Below, in pieces: positions 13,901-28,900 of a stretch of DNA of 64,000 nt. This DNA comes from Clavelina lepadiformis (Eukaryota; Chordata; Ascidiacea; Aplousobranchia; Clavelinidae): assembly GCF_947623445.1 (NCBI RefSeq), contig NC_135248.1, positions 15,075,820 to 15,139,819 of the forward strand, written 5' to 3'. The stretch's first letter is position 1; each line of letters opens with the position of its first letter. The position numbers and the translations under genes were made by a program. Under the pieces are notes generated by a model, which did not search any database, was not told the DNA's origin, and worked only from the letters and a program-made list of their open reading frames with translations.

Positions 13901-16900
13901 AAAACTTCTTGGCAGAGTTAAGGCTCGATTATTCGACAACGGCTTCGTTGGTAAAGTAACTTTTCTTGAATCTGAAATAGTTTTTGTCAACCCAATTAAA
14001 GCATTTTGCAAACCCTTCCAAATTAAACCCTGAACTTAACAAAAATGGACACTTACTAAGGTCAGTTATTTCATTTGAGGGTTTCGATGTCTTTACTTTC
14101 TTATTCTCTTTGTTTCTGCAAAATCAAACAATAATAAATTTTAACAACTTGCATGAACTATCTTCACACAGTTTCTAATTTCTATACTTCTGTAGTTTTG
14201 GTGCAGGCGTAGCTATTAAGCTAAGTCCTTTCATCTTTCCTGTGAGGTCATATTCAAATTCTGGTAATTTGTTGTTTTTTGCCAAACAATCAATCACCGA
14301 ATCCAGGTAAGGTCGAGTATCTACAAACCAATCTTATGTTTTATTTATTGTAAAAATCTTGGGTTAGCTACGACCTGTGGAAATGCAACGATATGGTTGT
14401 ATATGAAAGACAAGGGAAACTGTAAGTTATTCAATAACCAGTAATTTGAAGAAACAATATTCACATAAGGACATAAACCCTTGAATCAGATTAAGGCTTA
14501 AAATAAAGTTTGCTTTTGTAACAAAACATTTTAGTTTAGTGCAAGAACCTCAAAATTCATGAGCAAATGATTACCAAGTTTTTTAAAGTCCTTCTTGTTA
14601 GTAAGGAGCTGACCAGCGACCAAGTGAAGCCTAGACATCATCCATAAATTCTCATAATTCCTCGGCATTTCTAAACACGATCATATTTTAGGAATGTAAC
14701 AAGATTTACGATCTGATCAATGTCAGGCGGATACATCTAAAATTTACTTTAAATCTACGGTGAGCTCAAAACATATTAAAATGACCTGCTGTCTGCTGCA
14801 GTCCTGTGTAGGCCAGTGTCCTTGATATTTTACGATTGCCGTGTTTCAAGTTAATTTGAGCAAGTAGTGTCACAAATCGGAGTTCTTCGCTCATGAACAC
14901 TGTTAAGCAATTAATTAAGAGAATGAATTGAATTAAACCTTAAAAAAGAATTTTGACCACAAACTTTAAGAGTCAAGACAGAAAAATCAGGTCAACACTG
15001 CATCATAATTTTTTGATAAATTATATTCTCACCATTCGCTTCAAGCTTGGTCTTCCAACAAGCACTTATGACCTGATAAAAGATAAAATTATGATAAGAA
15101 AATTAACTTCTGCTTAATGGCCGTGCTAGTTGTTATGAGCAAAATCAACACCTAAATCAACGTCGGAGTAGAATTACCACAATGTTTGCTGAAATGAAAG
15201 TGACTCGGGTTCTACTTCAACAGCTGCCAATAAGGTTCCACGGCATTAAGTTACTTTTAGATTAATTTTTACTTTTGACTGAACCCATTTGGTGCCCGGT
15301 CGAATTTTTCGGAGAAATGGAGAAAATACGATAGAATGAAAACACTAAGATAGTTCAACACAGGCATAAGTTGGACAGTTATTCACCAACTAGATAAAGT
15401 ATAAAATAACCTGAGAAAGGTGGTTTGAAATGTTTGAGAAAATTTTTCTCTCACGATCAATCCAAGTCAATGTGTCTCCTTCCGCAGTCAGCTAATCGTG
15501 TCAAGTCATGCAAAAATAGTCAGTAATATAGTCAGGTAAAAATAGTCAGTAATATAGTCAGGTAAAAATAGTCAGAAACATTGCGAACATGAGTGCTGTT
15601 TGAGTAATATGACTATGCTGGTATCATCACAGCAAATAAAGCGTCCTATGATGAGAACAAGTGAATTGTGATTCAAAGTAAGTTATTATCATGTATATGT
15701 AAGTAAGTAAGAAGTAAGTTATTATCATGTATAATTTCATAAAAATATTATATTATATTATATCATATTATCAGTTGATAAAACACAAATATTGACGAAC
15801 AAAAGTGACAACGTTCGGTCAACCCACTTCAATAAGTTGTGCGGTCAGTTGCACGAGGTTGCATTGTTGCCTCACAATGAAGATGTTGGAGCAGAATATA
15901 CACGAGCAACATCCCTCGTGAGCAAAGACTTGATGATGTTGGCGAGATTTTTTTCCACCTCTCTTTCTTGAAAGCTCCGGACTTGTTATCGCGTCATTTT
16001 TTGTGACGCTAAACGATGACGTCATGTTCATATCAACCGTCGCCATGGAAACGTGGTCGTCAGGCTGAATTTCTTCCATGACGCTGCTGTTGTTGATTGC
16101 TTGTTCGATGCCGCGATCAAATTCACTGCTGGTTTCATCTGGGAAATAATCAACGACAAATGCTTGGAAATTGTTTCTGGTGCTTGCATGATGAGGTGAA
16201 ATTTATTTATTATTGATGTGAAAATACTGGACATATGAAAAATATTGCACAAAACACATTTCGTTTTATTACCAAACAAGCATAAACATTTCTTCCAATG
16301 TGCTTGTTGACAGACATTGATAAAATCTATAACATGTTACTCTGCTGTTTCAACATTAGCTTTTCATTTCATTATTTTCAAGTATACTCAAATGTTCAAA
16401 TTGTTTTATTCACCACAATAATACAACTTGAACCTAAAATTTTATGGAGTGTCTTTTAATGGCAAGGTAAACAAGTTTGCTCATATAAAAGATAAAGACA
16501 GTGTTAAAGTTGGTGTAAAGTTAATGAAAGTATTGGATGAAGGAATTAATGACTTGTGCATTTGGTTATGAAAACACATGTCTACTAACGATGTCATTTA
16601 TTCTTCTAGGGTAGGGTATGCTTACTATTTCATCTTTAAAATTTCACACTATAAACGTTTTGAACCCAACTTCTGCTTTGAGCAAAAACATTGCCAAAAT
16701 GAGCAAAAGTTGAATCAGTTTTGAAGTGTGTCCCAAAATAAATGTTAGATATGTTAAAATTGATGTGCAAAGGTAACAGCATGATATCATGAAACACAAA
16801 CAGCCATACTCTTACCAACTGAACGTGTAGAATGTAATTTTGTTCTTCTCCAATTCGTCTTTGCTTCATTGCAGCCGATATATTTCAAAACATCTCTGGC

Positions 16901-19900
16901 AACTTGGAGTTCTTCTGCGAGTCTCACAGTGTTGCATTCCATCGCTGCATAACTTGCCAGCAACAACTGAAACTGAAGTTCTCTGGAAAATATCAAAAAT
17001 TGCTTCATAATCATTAATAGTGAAAAACACGGACCAAAATGCAACTGATTGTAAGTTTGTAAAATTCGTTTTTTGGACTAATTTAGATCCAAAGATGATC
17101 CAATGTATTAAACATGAATTCATTCTTGGTTCGTTGTTGAGTTATAGACATGCAGATGGCAGATACCTCTCTGGCAGACACAGACTTCTAGTTAGGACGA
17201 TGCCATCAGTGATATAAAGCAGAGAACACCTGAGATCACCGGCAAGAAGCCACAGTTTCGAGGCCAAATATAAAGTCTTCAAGAAAAGTTCCAAGACTTC
17301 AAATTGGAAAATCATGTCCGTGTTTGAGTCTGCCCGAAACAAAACTGATGTATCTGGGCAATACCAATTCTTTTGCTAAGAAAACTGTGATAATTAATTC
17401 ATAATAACTGTGATAAACATAAAAAACTAAAAATACAGTTTATAGTATAGTGGTTTGTATCATAATTAATTAATCGATCAGTTATTTACTGCAATTTACC
17501 TTTGGATTTTCTTCCAAAATTCGGGCTTGTGTTGTTCCCACCTGGTACTTCGAATGACTTCTGGAACTATTCAGCAGAAAAATGAAGTGAATACAACTTA
17601 CTGATAGATGAGTAAAAACTAATATAATATTATACTAATATAATACTACATATGATATAACTATAATACTAATAATAAGTAATAATCTAACACAAACAAC
17701 TGCCCACTTTGAATTCAGGGAGGAAACCAAAATTTCATCTGTCGATTGTGAACCTAGATGACCTCACTCACCGTACACAAACCTGGACAAGACTGCCCCA
17801 AGACTACACAGGACTTGCGCAATGACGCCACCATCTGGTACAAAGTGTGGACGTCTGTCAACTTTGTTGAATCTTCCAACAACAACGCAACATTCAACTG
17901 GGACAGGAGAAGATCAACACGGGCTGCAGCAAATGTTGAACTCCTTGACGATCTTTGCTGCGCACTTTTGATAAAATCACCGCCACGGAGTTCTTCAATC
18001 ACTTTGCAAGATTCTTCATACTGGCGATAAAGCAAAGCTTGCTTTAATCACTAACTAATAATTTTAGAAGTCGCAAACTGTATAAAAATCTGGTGCTACC
18101 TTGTGGTTAAACACAAGGGCTTTTGCAAGTGAACACTTTGCTTCGATGGAAATCTGACTTTCCATCTTACTCCACTTTTCAGAATGAACGAGATCTACAA
18201 GTCGTAAAATTATTCCTTACAATAGCACAGAACACTCATGAACAACTTGTTGTGAAATATTAAGTAGTGCTTCAAAATAGTTAAATAGTTTTATATTATA
18301 GCTAACAGTTTCAGTAATAGTTAAAATCATATTATTTAGTTACAGTTAGTTAACAGTCATAGTATCATGATTATATTTTTGTAGTTAAATAATAATTGAT
18401 TAGTTTATGTTCATAATTAACAGCAGTTAAATAATTTTAATCCAGATTGTTATCAATGCTTCAAGAGGAGCTCACCCTTCATCAATTTATCTGCATCTCT
18501 GCTTTCCTCCAACCCGGATGCGAGCAAGCCGACATGACACAAGAGGAAGGAGAGACGAGATTTAAACGAAGCAAGATGAAACTTGATCAGCGGTTGGTCA
18601 TCACCTGCAAGTTTAGCTCATTGTGACCTCATTGTGACCATTCGTAATTGTTCGTTCATTTAGAAATCAACGTTATCAAGATTGCTGCTTACTTTGCAAT
18701 GACGTGTCTATCTCACACAAATCCATACTTTTTTATGCAAAATTTAATCAATCAGTGTGAGTTTAGCACTAATAAGATGATTCCCAAAATAGACATCTTA
18801 TCAATTACAGCACAACGATGCCATTGTATGTAAATGTTAATGTTGATGACCACTCTAGTGTCACAACCGCCAACATGCGGCTCTCAATATCTTCTATTGC
18901 AATGTATTTTTTTTCACCAACATAGTAACGAGACCACCCCTCATTTACTTCTTACCTTGATTTGGTTCGAGTTCCAGAATTCTGACAAGTTCTTTGAGAA
19001 GAACGAGTAGCAAAGTCTCCTGAAAGTTTAACATTGTATGTTGTTAAACAGTGAAATATGCTGGAAACATGCAACGTGCACAATTGCACATAATACAATT
19101 AAACTAAGAAAAAGAAAATACACTGTTGCAATACAATTTAATATTTATGGTTTTAGTAAGACAAATGTGATATGATAAATGGATAATTAAATACATTAAC
19201 AACAACGCTTTGCACAGTGCTATATAACCACATGTATCAATTAATAGCTGCTTCCTACCTCACCGCGGAGTTCAAGTATGATTGCCAGAGCCCTGCAAGC
19301 TTGCACAAAGTCAAGTAGGAAGATGGGTTTTATGTCACTGCACTGCGATAATGCATTGATGAGTGGCACCAACTTGGATAGATCTGTTGGTGGCGACGAC
19401 GGAAACCATCTCAATAAGTTTGCTGAAGATGGGTTTGCTTGCTGGCTTTCAAACACACTCACGTTCTTCCAAATCTGTCAACAGGTCGTAATATGTTACT
19501 ATGCATTTATGTTGAGCCCAACTCCTGCTCATATATTCAATGGCTTCAAACTGTTGTGATGTTTACTGGCAAAAAAAAACAAAGAAAAAGTTGCGATATA
19601 TTTCACATTTTATCCTCAAAAAAACCATAATACCAGACCAGGTAACACGAGCAATGTAACACTTTACAATATTTCAGCACCTTACAGCAAGAATGCACGC
19701 TTACCTTTGACAATGTTGACTCCCAGGAACAAATGTAATTCAAAAATTCGGCAAGAAATTTGACCTCGAAATCAAGTTCAAATTCGCTCGTAGAATCGCA
19801 GAGTTCAGAAATCATTGACGAGGCGTCTCTAAAGTAAAATCATATTTAAGCAAGAGCAGGGTTGAGCGTTTTTCTCACCATTTAAAATATGAAAGAGAGA

Positions 19901-22900
19901 TTGGTTCTGCTCGAGTGATTTTAAAAATATAGGCCACAACCTTTGTGATGCCTTTTTCAACGATTTGGAAGAATGGACTCGCTTTCATATTGTGAATGGT
20001 GAGGAAAAGGAACTACCATTGAGAAGAGACAAGTCAATGCACACAGTACAAAGCACTCCAAATATTGCTAATATTAACCCTAGGTATAATAACAAGTAAT
20101 CCTGTCTATATACTATGATTAATCATGACTGCCACAAGCAACCTGTCGTATTGGAGTAGATCAGACCATCCGTGGAGTAACAAAGCCATGAGCAGAGTAG
20201 ACGTGGTGTGAATACTTGAACCAGGGTCACATAAGTCTAACAACTTGACAAGAATGTGAAATTCATTATGCGGCGGACATTCCCTTTAAAGCGAAAAAGA
20301 TCTTCAGTTTTTGTGCTGTAATGTTATAATTTCCAGAAGGCCACAACTCTAAGCTAGATCCTATCAACAACCAGCATATAACCCACAGGTGACGTCCTTA
20401 AAAGTGTCACTTTGGAACAAACTAGTGTATTCAGTTGCCAGGTAAGTTGCTAAGGGCTTTGTACTATATGCTGTCACGCCTTATTGCCAAAAACAGAGCA
20501 ACATAACGACACTAAATATCACTATAACCAACAACATCACGTACATCACGTAGAGTGAACTTCGACAAATCTCAAGCTGACAGACCAAAGCAATGACCAG
20601 CTTCTGCTTATCAATATTTGAAGACATGTCATCGGCGACAGTTCGACTTTCACAGGTCGAATCCGATGATGTCATCAACAACGATGTCTTACATCGTAAC
20701 CATTGAGTAACCTGATCAGTAATTTTGTTACAACAAATTTTATAGTCATTTAAGTGTATTTGGTACTTTTAACCACATTATCGTTCTAGCGCAAGTTCAT
20801 CGTATACTCACCATGACCTCGAGTTGTTGTGGGTTGTCACAAAGCACTTCGACCGCTTTTCCAATATTGGCCATTGCATCGTCATAGCTGGAGAGTTTCC
20901 GCAACATTTTAGACAAAGCTGTACCAGTGCTAACCACCTGGAAATATTAAGTGGACATTATACATCAATTGCATGAACAAACACCCACCATAAAATATAT
21001 ACCATGAATCAATGTAAATATCATACAATGAAAGTTATAACATCAACGACAACAAAGGACGACTCCATTGCCGAAGAACACTCATTGACAAGCTCACCTG
21101 CTCCACCATGTGGAACCTAATCGAGTTTTCGAAAGCAGACTTCATGAGGAGAAGCGCTTCTGGTAGCTCACTACCATTCAAGTTGTTCCAGGTTACAATA
21201 CAGAGGTTGGCCGCATAATCCACTTCAAGTAGATTTCGGTTAAAACAAAAAAAACTAGTTACAACATAGTATTAATTGCATGCACTTACACAGAAATGCG
21301 AGACTTTTATTGTCATATGTGGTCTCGGGTAAAATATTATCTTGAAATGCTTCCAATGCAGAGCTTAATATTATCCTTTGGAGGGCTTTGCTGTCGAAAG
21401 CTTGGACCAGTTTGTAGAAGAGATACATCAATTTACGGAAGACGTCCTCGCTCAATAGCTAAAATGATATTTGACAAAGTTAGAAGAAGAAATGGTCATA
21501 TTTTACACAACACCCATTCGTAATCGATATAAACCATACTAGCCATTCAGTAGTTATACAATTGGAATCAAGATCAGAACAATCAAAATAACAAAAATTC
21601 TGTAAATTCCTGACATCAAGCATTCATTGTGCGTAACAATCAAACGATACTTTCGGTGTCGTAAAACTTTTATTTTAATTGAAAAATAAAACCTTACTTT
21701 TCCTTGTATGAGAGTGAGCTCTCTGCAAGCTTCATAGAGTCGAGGTACGATGGTTTCCCACTAAAGAGACATTTTAAAAGTGTTGACATTTCTACACCTG
21801 TCATAAATGTTTTCGAAATTTGCCAGTAGCTTGTACACTTACTTTGGAAGCAGAAACAATGTTTTCACTCGAAGATACGAATCGTGTCAATAATTTCATT
21901 GTTTCACCTAAAACCTAAACCATACAGAATTTTCAATGAAAGTGATTAATTATTTAAGATATTGACACTTTTGTTATGCCAACAAGCTGCGTGTAGATCA
22001 GGGGTGGGCAACATACGGCCCGCGACGGGATTTTGAGCGGCCCGCAGACAGTTCAGCAGTTCAGTTTAGCAGTTCAGTTTTGACTTCAGCAGCTATTGAA
22101 GTACATTATTCGTTAATAAATTCATTAAATACTGTTTTTGGTCTCTATGCTTAAAAATTAAAATTTACATTAAATACGATTTATTCCTTGCATAGGTGGA
22201 TAAATACGCGATTAATGTATCGATTCATGAATCCGGCCCACCAAGTACTTTATTTTCTCATATCAGGCCCGCCGACCGAAAAAGTTGCCCGCCCCTGGTG
22301 TAGATCATCACAACTATGTGCAAACTTGATTCTAACAACTGTTTGGGTACCTTGCATATAACTACACAGGATATTGACTTATCTTCGTTGAAAGTACCTG
22401 AAAGACATTCAACGTAAAATGATTAAATGATTGTTAAAAAGCCCATGCAAAGATTTTTTTATTTTTAATTGAATTGAATGTCAGGCAAAAATACATCACT
22501 GACATCAGCCAGAAAAATTTGTCTTGTCTTTGCCAAAAATACAAGATAACCAGAAACATAGCAAGCAACTTCCAATGAAACAACTTTTCAGGAAACTAAT
22601 TAACCTAAATTCTGCAATTTTTTTAAATGATCCAAAAGCAGAGTAAGCATGAGGTTTACACCTTTACTACAATTAGGAGTGAGACCCAGGGAAATACCCT
22701 GTTTCCCGGGATTTCAGCCTTTTGTTCCAATCCCAATCGTGGGATTTTTTGTCTTAAAATCGCGGGAATTCTAAGTTAACGTTTCATCAGTTCAATACTG
22801 CTTGATATGTGGATTAAATCTGTTTAAGACAGTTTTACAGCAGCTAGCCACTTAAGATTCGGCACAAAGTGTTGTCATAGTATTTTCATGCGACTTATTG

Positions 22901-25900
22901 GGTAACAATGGCTGAATAATTGCTTTTATCGCATGGGCTTGGGCCTTGTGCATCAGGTTTTAGCCTGTACTGTATTCTCAAACTGTATTCATATGCATGC
23001 TACAGGTTCTGACTGATTCCTGGCAAATTTTTATCAAACCTTCTAAATTTTGACGATGGAAGTTTACAGAGAAAGTCTGAAGTCTGGAAAAACTTTTCAT
23101 ACTGCAAAACTAACGTACGGAAGTAACATAATGTAATTAAAAAACTGTATGGAGCCTGGAAAACCATGAAACCTACGTCAGTTGAGGCCGAACATGCATT
23201 CTCTGCCTTTGGTTATTTCGGCAATAAATTTGGAAATCGTCTTAATGATGACACTGTTGATGCGCTGTTGTTTTTGCGTCAGTAAATTACAATAAATAAA
23301 CATGCTTTGTTTTGATTATATGTGTACACTTTTTACTTTGTTAATCCTGAAAAATCCGGGGATTGTAGAGTAAAGATCCCGGGATTTCAAATTTAGTCCC
23401 AAAATCCCAACCCTAACTAGAATGGACCTCAAAAATAGCCTGTCACTTAGATATGTCATATCAAGATGTTCAGCAGTGAGAAAAAAATGCAGTTGTTTTG
23501 GATTCCAGGGGCCTTTGTTTGCTCACAACTATATTACAATTATTTATCACAAATGATTCACTCACTTGAAAACAATCCCCTGATACTGGACAATGAACGA
23601 AGCATTGTTTCCACAATCAGGGTTATATCACTCGTGACTTGAGGACAATCTGAACAAGTGCTAGATGCTCCGTAAAGTTGAAGGAAGCTTCCTAAAAAAC
23701 TTTTTCCTTCATCGATGAATCTGAAGTCATCCTCTCCAGGACCGACGAGTCTTGTGACGATTTGCACAGAGTCGTGAAAAGAGTCAACAATAAGTTTGTT
23801 GTGGCAGTGACACGAGGAAGGGCAGGAATTAAGTAGAATGAAAATTGTGCTCATCGAGTCACGAAAGAACGGGCTGAACGAGATGACAGGATCTAAAAAT
23901 TATCCATAAAATACTTATAATAAACATCAGTTGAGTACAAGTCACTCCATTAAATTATGGAGTATTGTCAGGAAAAATTACTCAAACTACCGTAAAACCT
24001 CTATTTCACCGCCATGGCACTCTATTTTTCAACTCTTGTTTAAAAGTGGCGTTCTATTAGAGGTGGCGTTCAAATAGAGGTTTTACGGTAATTACTCACA
24101 GCATATGAATCATAATATATAGTCAAGTGGGGCAAAAAAATGCAAAATTGACAAACTTTTGATTTTCTCGCTAAAAAATGGGCCAAAAAGTCAAGTTTTA
24201 CCCTCTATTGATCAATATTAATATTCCATTGATGTATCCAAAAAATTGGAGCATTATGTTTATTCTTTTTATTTTTATCGAATATTTTGTGTTGCTCTTT
24301 TTTCCCCAGTGTTTGGGGCAATAAAAACCATGCTCGGGGTAAAAAAAAACAATCAATTTCGACAGCAAATTTTGTTTATTAAAAGCAACACAAAGCAGAA
24401 GAAATAGCAATATATACAGATGAGGATGAAACTGTAACATCTTGTTAAAACAAACAAAAAAGTTTATGCATTATGAAGTCCATATTTGCTTAGGAACACA
24501 AATTTTTCTTTCACTTCCTCTTCTTCGGCAAAACCAAAATATGATTTTGCACGTCCGACAGAAGTTAACACTGCGGTTGAAGGACCCCAAAAACAATTTT
24601 CAACGGTGACTATATCTATGTCTTCCTTTGTTTGCCAGTCCCAATACACTGCATCTTCTGAAGTTGATTTCTTGTCCCAAAACTTAAATTCAGCTTGCTC
24701 AATTTTTCCATCAACCTCGTCTCTGAAGACCTTCAGAAGTTTTCCCCAATAATATGTTTTTGGCTTCTCCCAAAACACTGCAAAGTACTTTCCAACTTGC
24801 TTTTTGTTTATTTCCAATTTAATTGTTCTCTTTCCTTTTTTTCTGTTCATTTACAGTTTCTTCAGTTACATCTCTTCTCTCTTCCTCTACATCTTCCATT
24901 CTAACAACTGTGTCTTCTCTTGTTTTGTCATTCATTTCTTCAGATTCATCGTCAGACTCTTCTACCATCTCATCCTCTGTATCTACTCTCCTCATGTCTT
25001 CATCCATTTGTCTTTGAATTTCCTGCTCCATCCTTCTTTCTATTTCTTCCTCCTCCTCCAAGTCCAGTGAATTTATTTCTTCATCTTCGTCTGCGTTCCT
25101 TTTCCTTCTCCCAGCTTTTCTCTTTTTTGCAATTGTTCCATTTGCTTCAAAGTTTTCAACTTGCTCGTTAAATTCTTCATTTGTTAAAATGCTTCCATTC
25201 ATCTTCACTCTTTTTTCTTTTTTTCTTCTTGTCATTTGTTTGTCGTCCCCTTGATTTTAACACACTTTCTATCGAAACCGATTCATCTTTTGACACAAGC
25301 CGTATTTCATACTTCATCCCTTCGGGAGCGTGAAGTTGCAACTCATTAATGATGTCCTTTGTTGTTCTGATCCGTGATTGTACTGTGGTGCTTGTCGACG
25401 GTGTGGAAACAGCTTAAATGTTGCGGATTGATGAGGTGGATGGCATTTCTTCCACATTACTTGACCATTCACTTTCCTGTGGACTGGTCTTTTCCAAAAT
25501 TGGATTGCCTTCTTCATCTTTTGGAGAAACACAATGCTACCGGGACTGGTTAAACTACTACTGAACAGAGACTTTTGAAACTGGTAAATGCTTACAAGAA
25601 GGTTAAGCTTTTGAATAGCTATTTGGCAGGAGTTCAACAAAGTGGAATGGTACATAAATCAATTAACTACAAAGATCAACACAAAATGATTGGAGAGTAA
25701 AACTTAACGCTTAACTTAATTTCAAATGAATCATCAGTACATTAAGATTAATGTATTTACTAGAGATCAGGAAACTGAGACAATGCAAGTAAAGGATTAA
25801 AGTGGTAGTTTAATTCCTTATAGCAACCAAAATCGTTCTAAAATGAAAGTTATTAAAGATGGGGTAAAGAAAAACAAGCACAGGGAAAATAAAAACAACT

Positions 25901-28900
25901 GTCTTTTTTTGCCCCAACACATTGTGTAGTTTTGGGGTAAAAAAAGACAACATAAAATAGAATGAAAGGTTAACAGCAATCAAAATTGAAGTACTGGAGT
26001 ACAATCATACTAAAATATCATGTAGATACACATAAAAAGATTGTGATTTTTAACCATCGTTTTCGATCCACAAAAAGTTTAGTAAAGAGCAAAAAAAGTT
26101 TTTTTGGACTGTTTTTGGGTCAATTTAGTGATTTGCATAGTTCCTGAAGAGTACTGACCTCTAGACCTGTATTGTATGTTAAAAAACTATGCAAATAAAT
26201 GATGTTTCTAACCATGCAAAGCTTTTTCAAAAAAATCATTCTTAGGGGGAGTTGGGGGGGCTGTCCTTTTTTACCCCAAGTACCCCTATGTTTTTTTTTG
26301 CCCCAACTGACTATATACCACTATTTACAATCAATCACTCATACCAGAAAACATAGACAAAACATTTCCATGAAACTTGCACTTGGCGAATGTGATTTGG
26401 TGGCAGTGGGACTTATGACAAGCGCAAATATTAACAGACATGGGCAGCGTAAGGTTTCGAATCTTGGCGGAAATATATTGCACAACCTGATAACAAAAAC
26501 ATCATTTCAAGAGAGTCACTAAAAACTGCAGGAACTACATAAATAAACATGGTGTGATTGAAACTCTCCAAAACAATATTTAAAGAGTCGTGAGAAAAAC
26601 TAAAATATCTATCAAAAGAGATCAGATCTGCAGTGAAACCGATTAGTCCAGTTCACTGTTCAGTGCATAAGCCCGAAAGTAATTATTTAAAAACAAAACT
26701 AATTGAAAACAGAACTAAATTGCTAATACTAGTATAATATACACATTCAGCATTAATGTAATATATACATTGGTATATATTATGCTGTGTACACAGTGAG
26801 ACCTCATTAATCCGAGCCCCGAACAACCGGAATCCCCGTTATCCGACACAAAACTGCCGGGAACGGATTTCTTCTTATGTGTTTTATCCCTTTAATCCGG
26901 AAACCCCGCTGTCCGACACAAATGTTTTGGAACAAATGTGCTAAACAAATAGCAATAAAATTCAATAAACCGGATTCTTAAGAGTGAAGCGAAAAGGATT
27001 CACGAATGTCCTAGATACAGTAGTTAGTTGACGAACAGAATAGCCGATTATCTACACATAATAATGTTGCAGTTTCACTCTTTAAACTCCTACACATTTG
27101 CATACTTTGAATTGGAGTACGGTGTTCAAAAGCATACTGCTTTTTGAACACAGTGCTACATTTGCAAGATTGATTGATTTTTTGCTTTCCGATAATCCGG
27201 ATACCCAGGCTTGTCCATGGGACATATTTTTCTGTCCCATCCCATCCTATCCCATAGCAATTCATGCCTGTCCCATCCCATCCCATCCCATCCCATTGGA
27301 TTCCCATCAAAATACAATTCAATAAATGTTATTAAATTTATGGAAATTTAAGTCTAATGTCTATTAGAATTGACTACATGTACAAAGAGAGATACAAAAC
27401 GACAAAATTTGTTGACTTTGTTAACTTTAAAGTTCAGAAAAGTTGTCTATCTATGACAATTTATTATCATTGGTACTCATATTATCATATCATTGGTACT
27501 CATGGGAATTGCAATTCGTGCTGTTCCATCCCATCCCATCCCATGGGACATTTCCCATGGGATTCCCGTGGGAATCCCATTCCCATGGACAAGCCTGCGG
27601 ATACCCCTCTAAACTGACATTTTACGAGGAAACGAAGTGGTCCGGATTAATGAGGTCTGACTGTATATATAAGCGCAAAACCGGTATATATAGCCGACAA
27701 TCATTTCAAAACAGCTAAACACAACTTATCACAGTAGAGTTTGTAATAAAATTACCTGTTGATTGCGAGACTTCTGACGATGAAGGAGTTTGAGAAGTAA
27801 CAGCAAGACCTCATTTATCTTTGTCAGGTGGTAGCTTGAAGAACATAATGCATTACACATAGACATATTTTACATATAAATAAACTGAAACAGATATGAA
27901 TCAAGTTGTGTCAAAAAAGCAAGCAAAATTATGCCCTGTTGTTTTGGTGGTGTAACAGAAACTGCAGTTTAATCAATTTTTTACTTACTTGAGGCAGACA
28001 TGCTTTACAAGGTGATAGATCAATTTTTCTAATCCTGATTGAGGAATTTTGCTTTCTTCCTTCCACTGAGAAACAAGATATTCCAAACATTTTATGCTTA
28101 TCTTGAGGAAGTGTGACAAGTCATTCGTGGAAATCTCTTGATTCAATGCCTGAAACATCAACATAAACTCAAAATAAATATATATCTATAAATAGCTATA
28201 TATATATATATTAGTAGATATTGAACTAAGATTTCAAAAATGCAATACCAAAGTGGAATGATGAAATATAGCGTACACACAGGAGTAGCGTTCCGCATCA
28301 CTGCATCGAGATGAGATCAACTGAACCTGTGCAAGAAATGTTAAATACAGATCACCAATAAAGAAATACATTCATTCATTTACTTATTTTTCGTCAAAAG
28401 CGCGGTGGGGATGAAAAATCAAGCCAGCTGTTACTACCACGCGCCAATGAACAGGAAAAAGTGACAAAGCCGAAGAGGCTTAAAACGTGCTCAAGAAAAA
28501 TAACGTTAACAATTGCTGGTAAAAACTAGCACAGCCAATAGACCTATAATTATTTAAAACCATATATAGTCAAGTGGGGCAAAAAAATGCAAAATTGACA
28601 AACTTTTGATTTTCTCGCTAAAAAATGGGCCAAAAAGTCAAGTTTTACCCTCTATTGATAAATATTAATACTCCATTGATGTATCCAAAAAATTGGAGCA
28701 TTATCTTTATTCTTTTTATTTTTATCGAATATTTTGTGTTGTTTTTTTCCCCAGTGTTTGGGGCAATAAAAACCATGCACTGGGTAAAAAAAAACAATCA
28801 ATTTCGACAGCAAATTTTGTTTATTAAAAGCAACAGAAAGCAGAAGAAATAGCAATATATACAGATGAGGATGAAACTGTAACATCTTGTTCAAACAAAC

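Larger units (their letters stand above)
26794..27663. mobile_element. pogo/Tigger-like element, non-autonomous
   Basis: Inverted ends read CAGTGAGACCTCATTAATCC (left) and, on the complement of the right end, CAGTCAGACCTCATTAATCC. TA follows the right end; the left neighbour is CA, with TA two bases further out. CAGT...CCTC..TTAATCCG ends are typical of pogo/Tigger elements. About 390 bases of its 870-bp length are a nested hAT insertion. No transposase frame remains. It lies in the separase intron between 27756 and 26486. Confidence 0.8.

Noticed and set aside
24695..25171. Long Ser/Leu/Phe-rich open frames on the + strand within the 2.2 kb repeat, and the same at 29125-29600
   Set aside because: They are the antisense of a Glu/Asp/Lys-rich coding stretch (GAA/GAG read backwards gives TTC/CTC), have no splice or family support, and are explained by the minus-strand protein.
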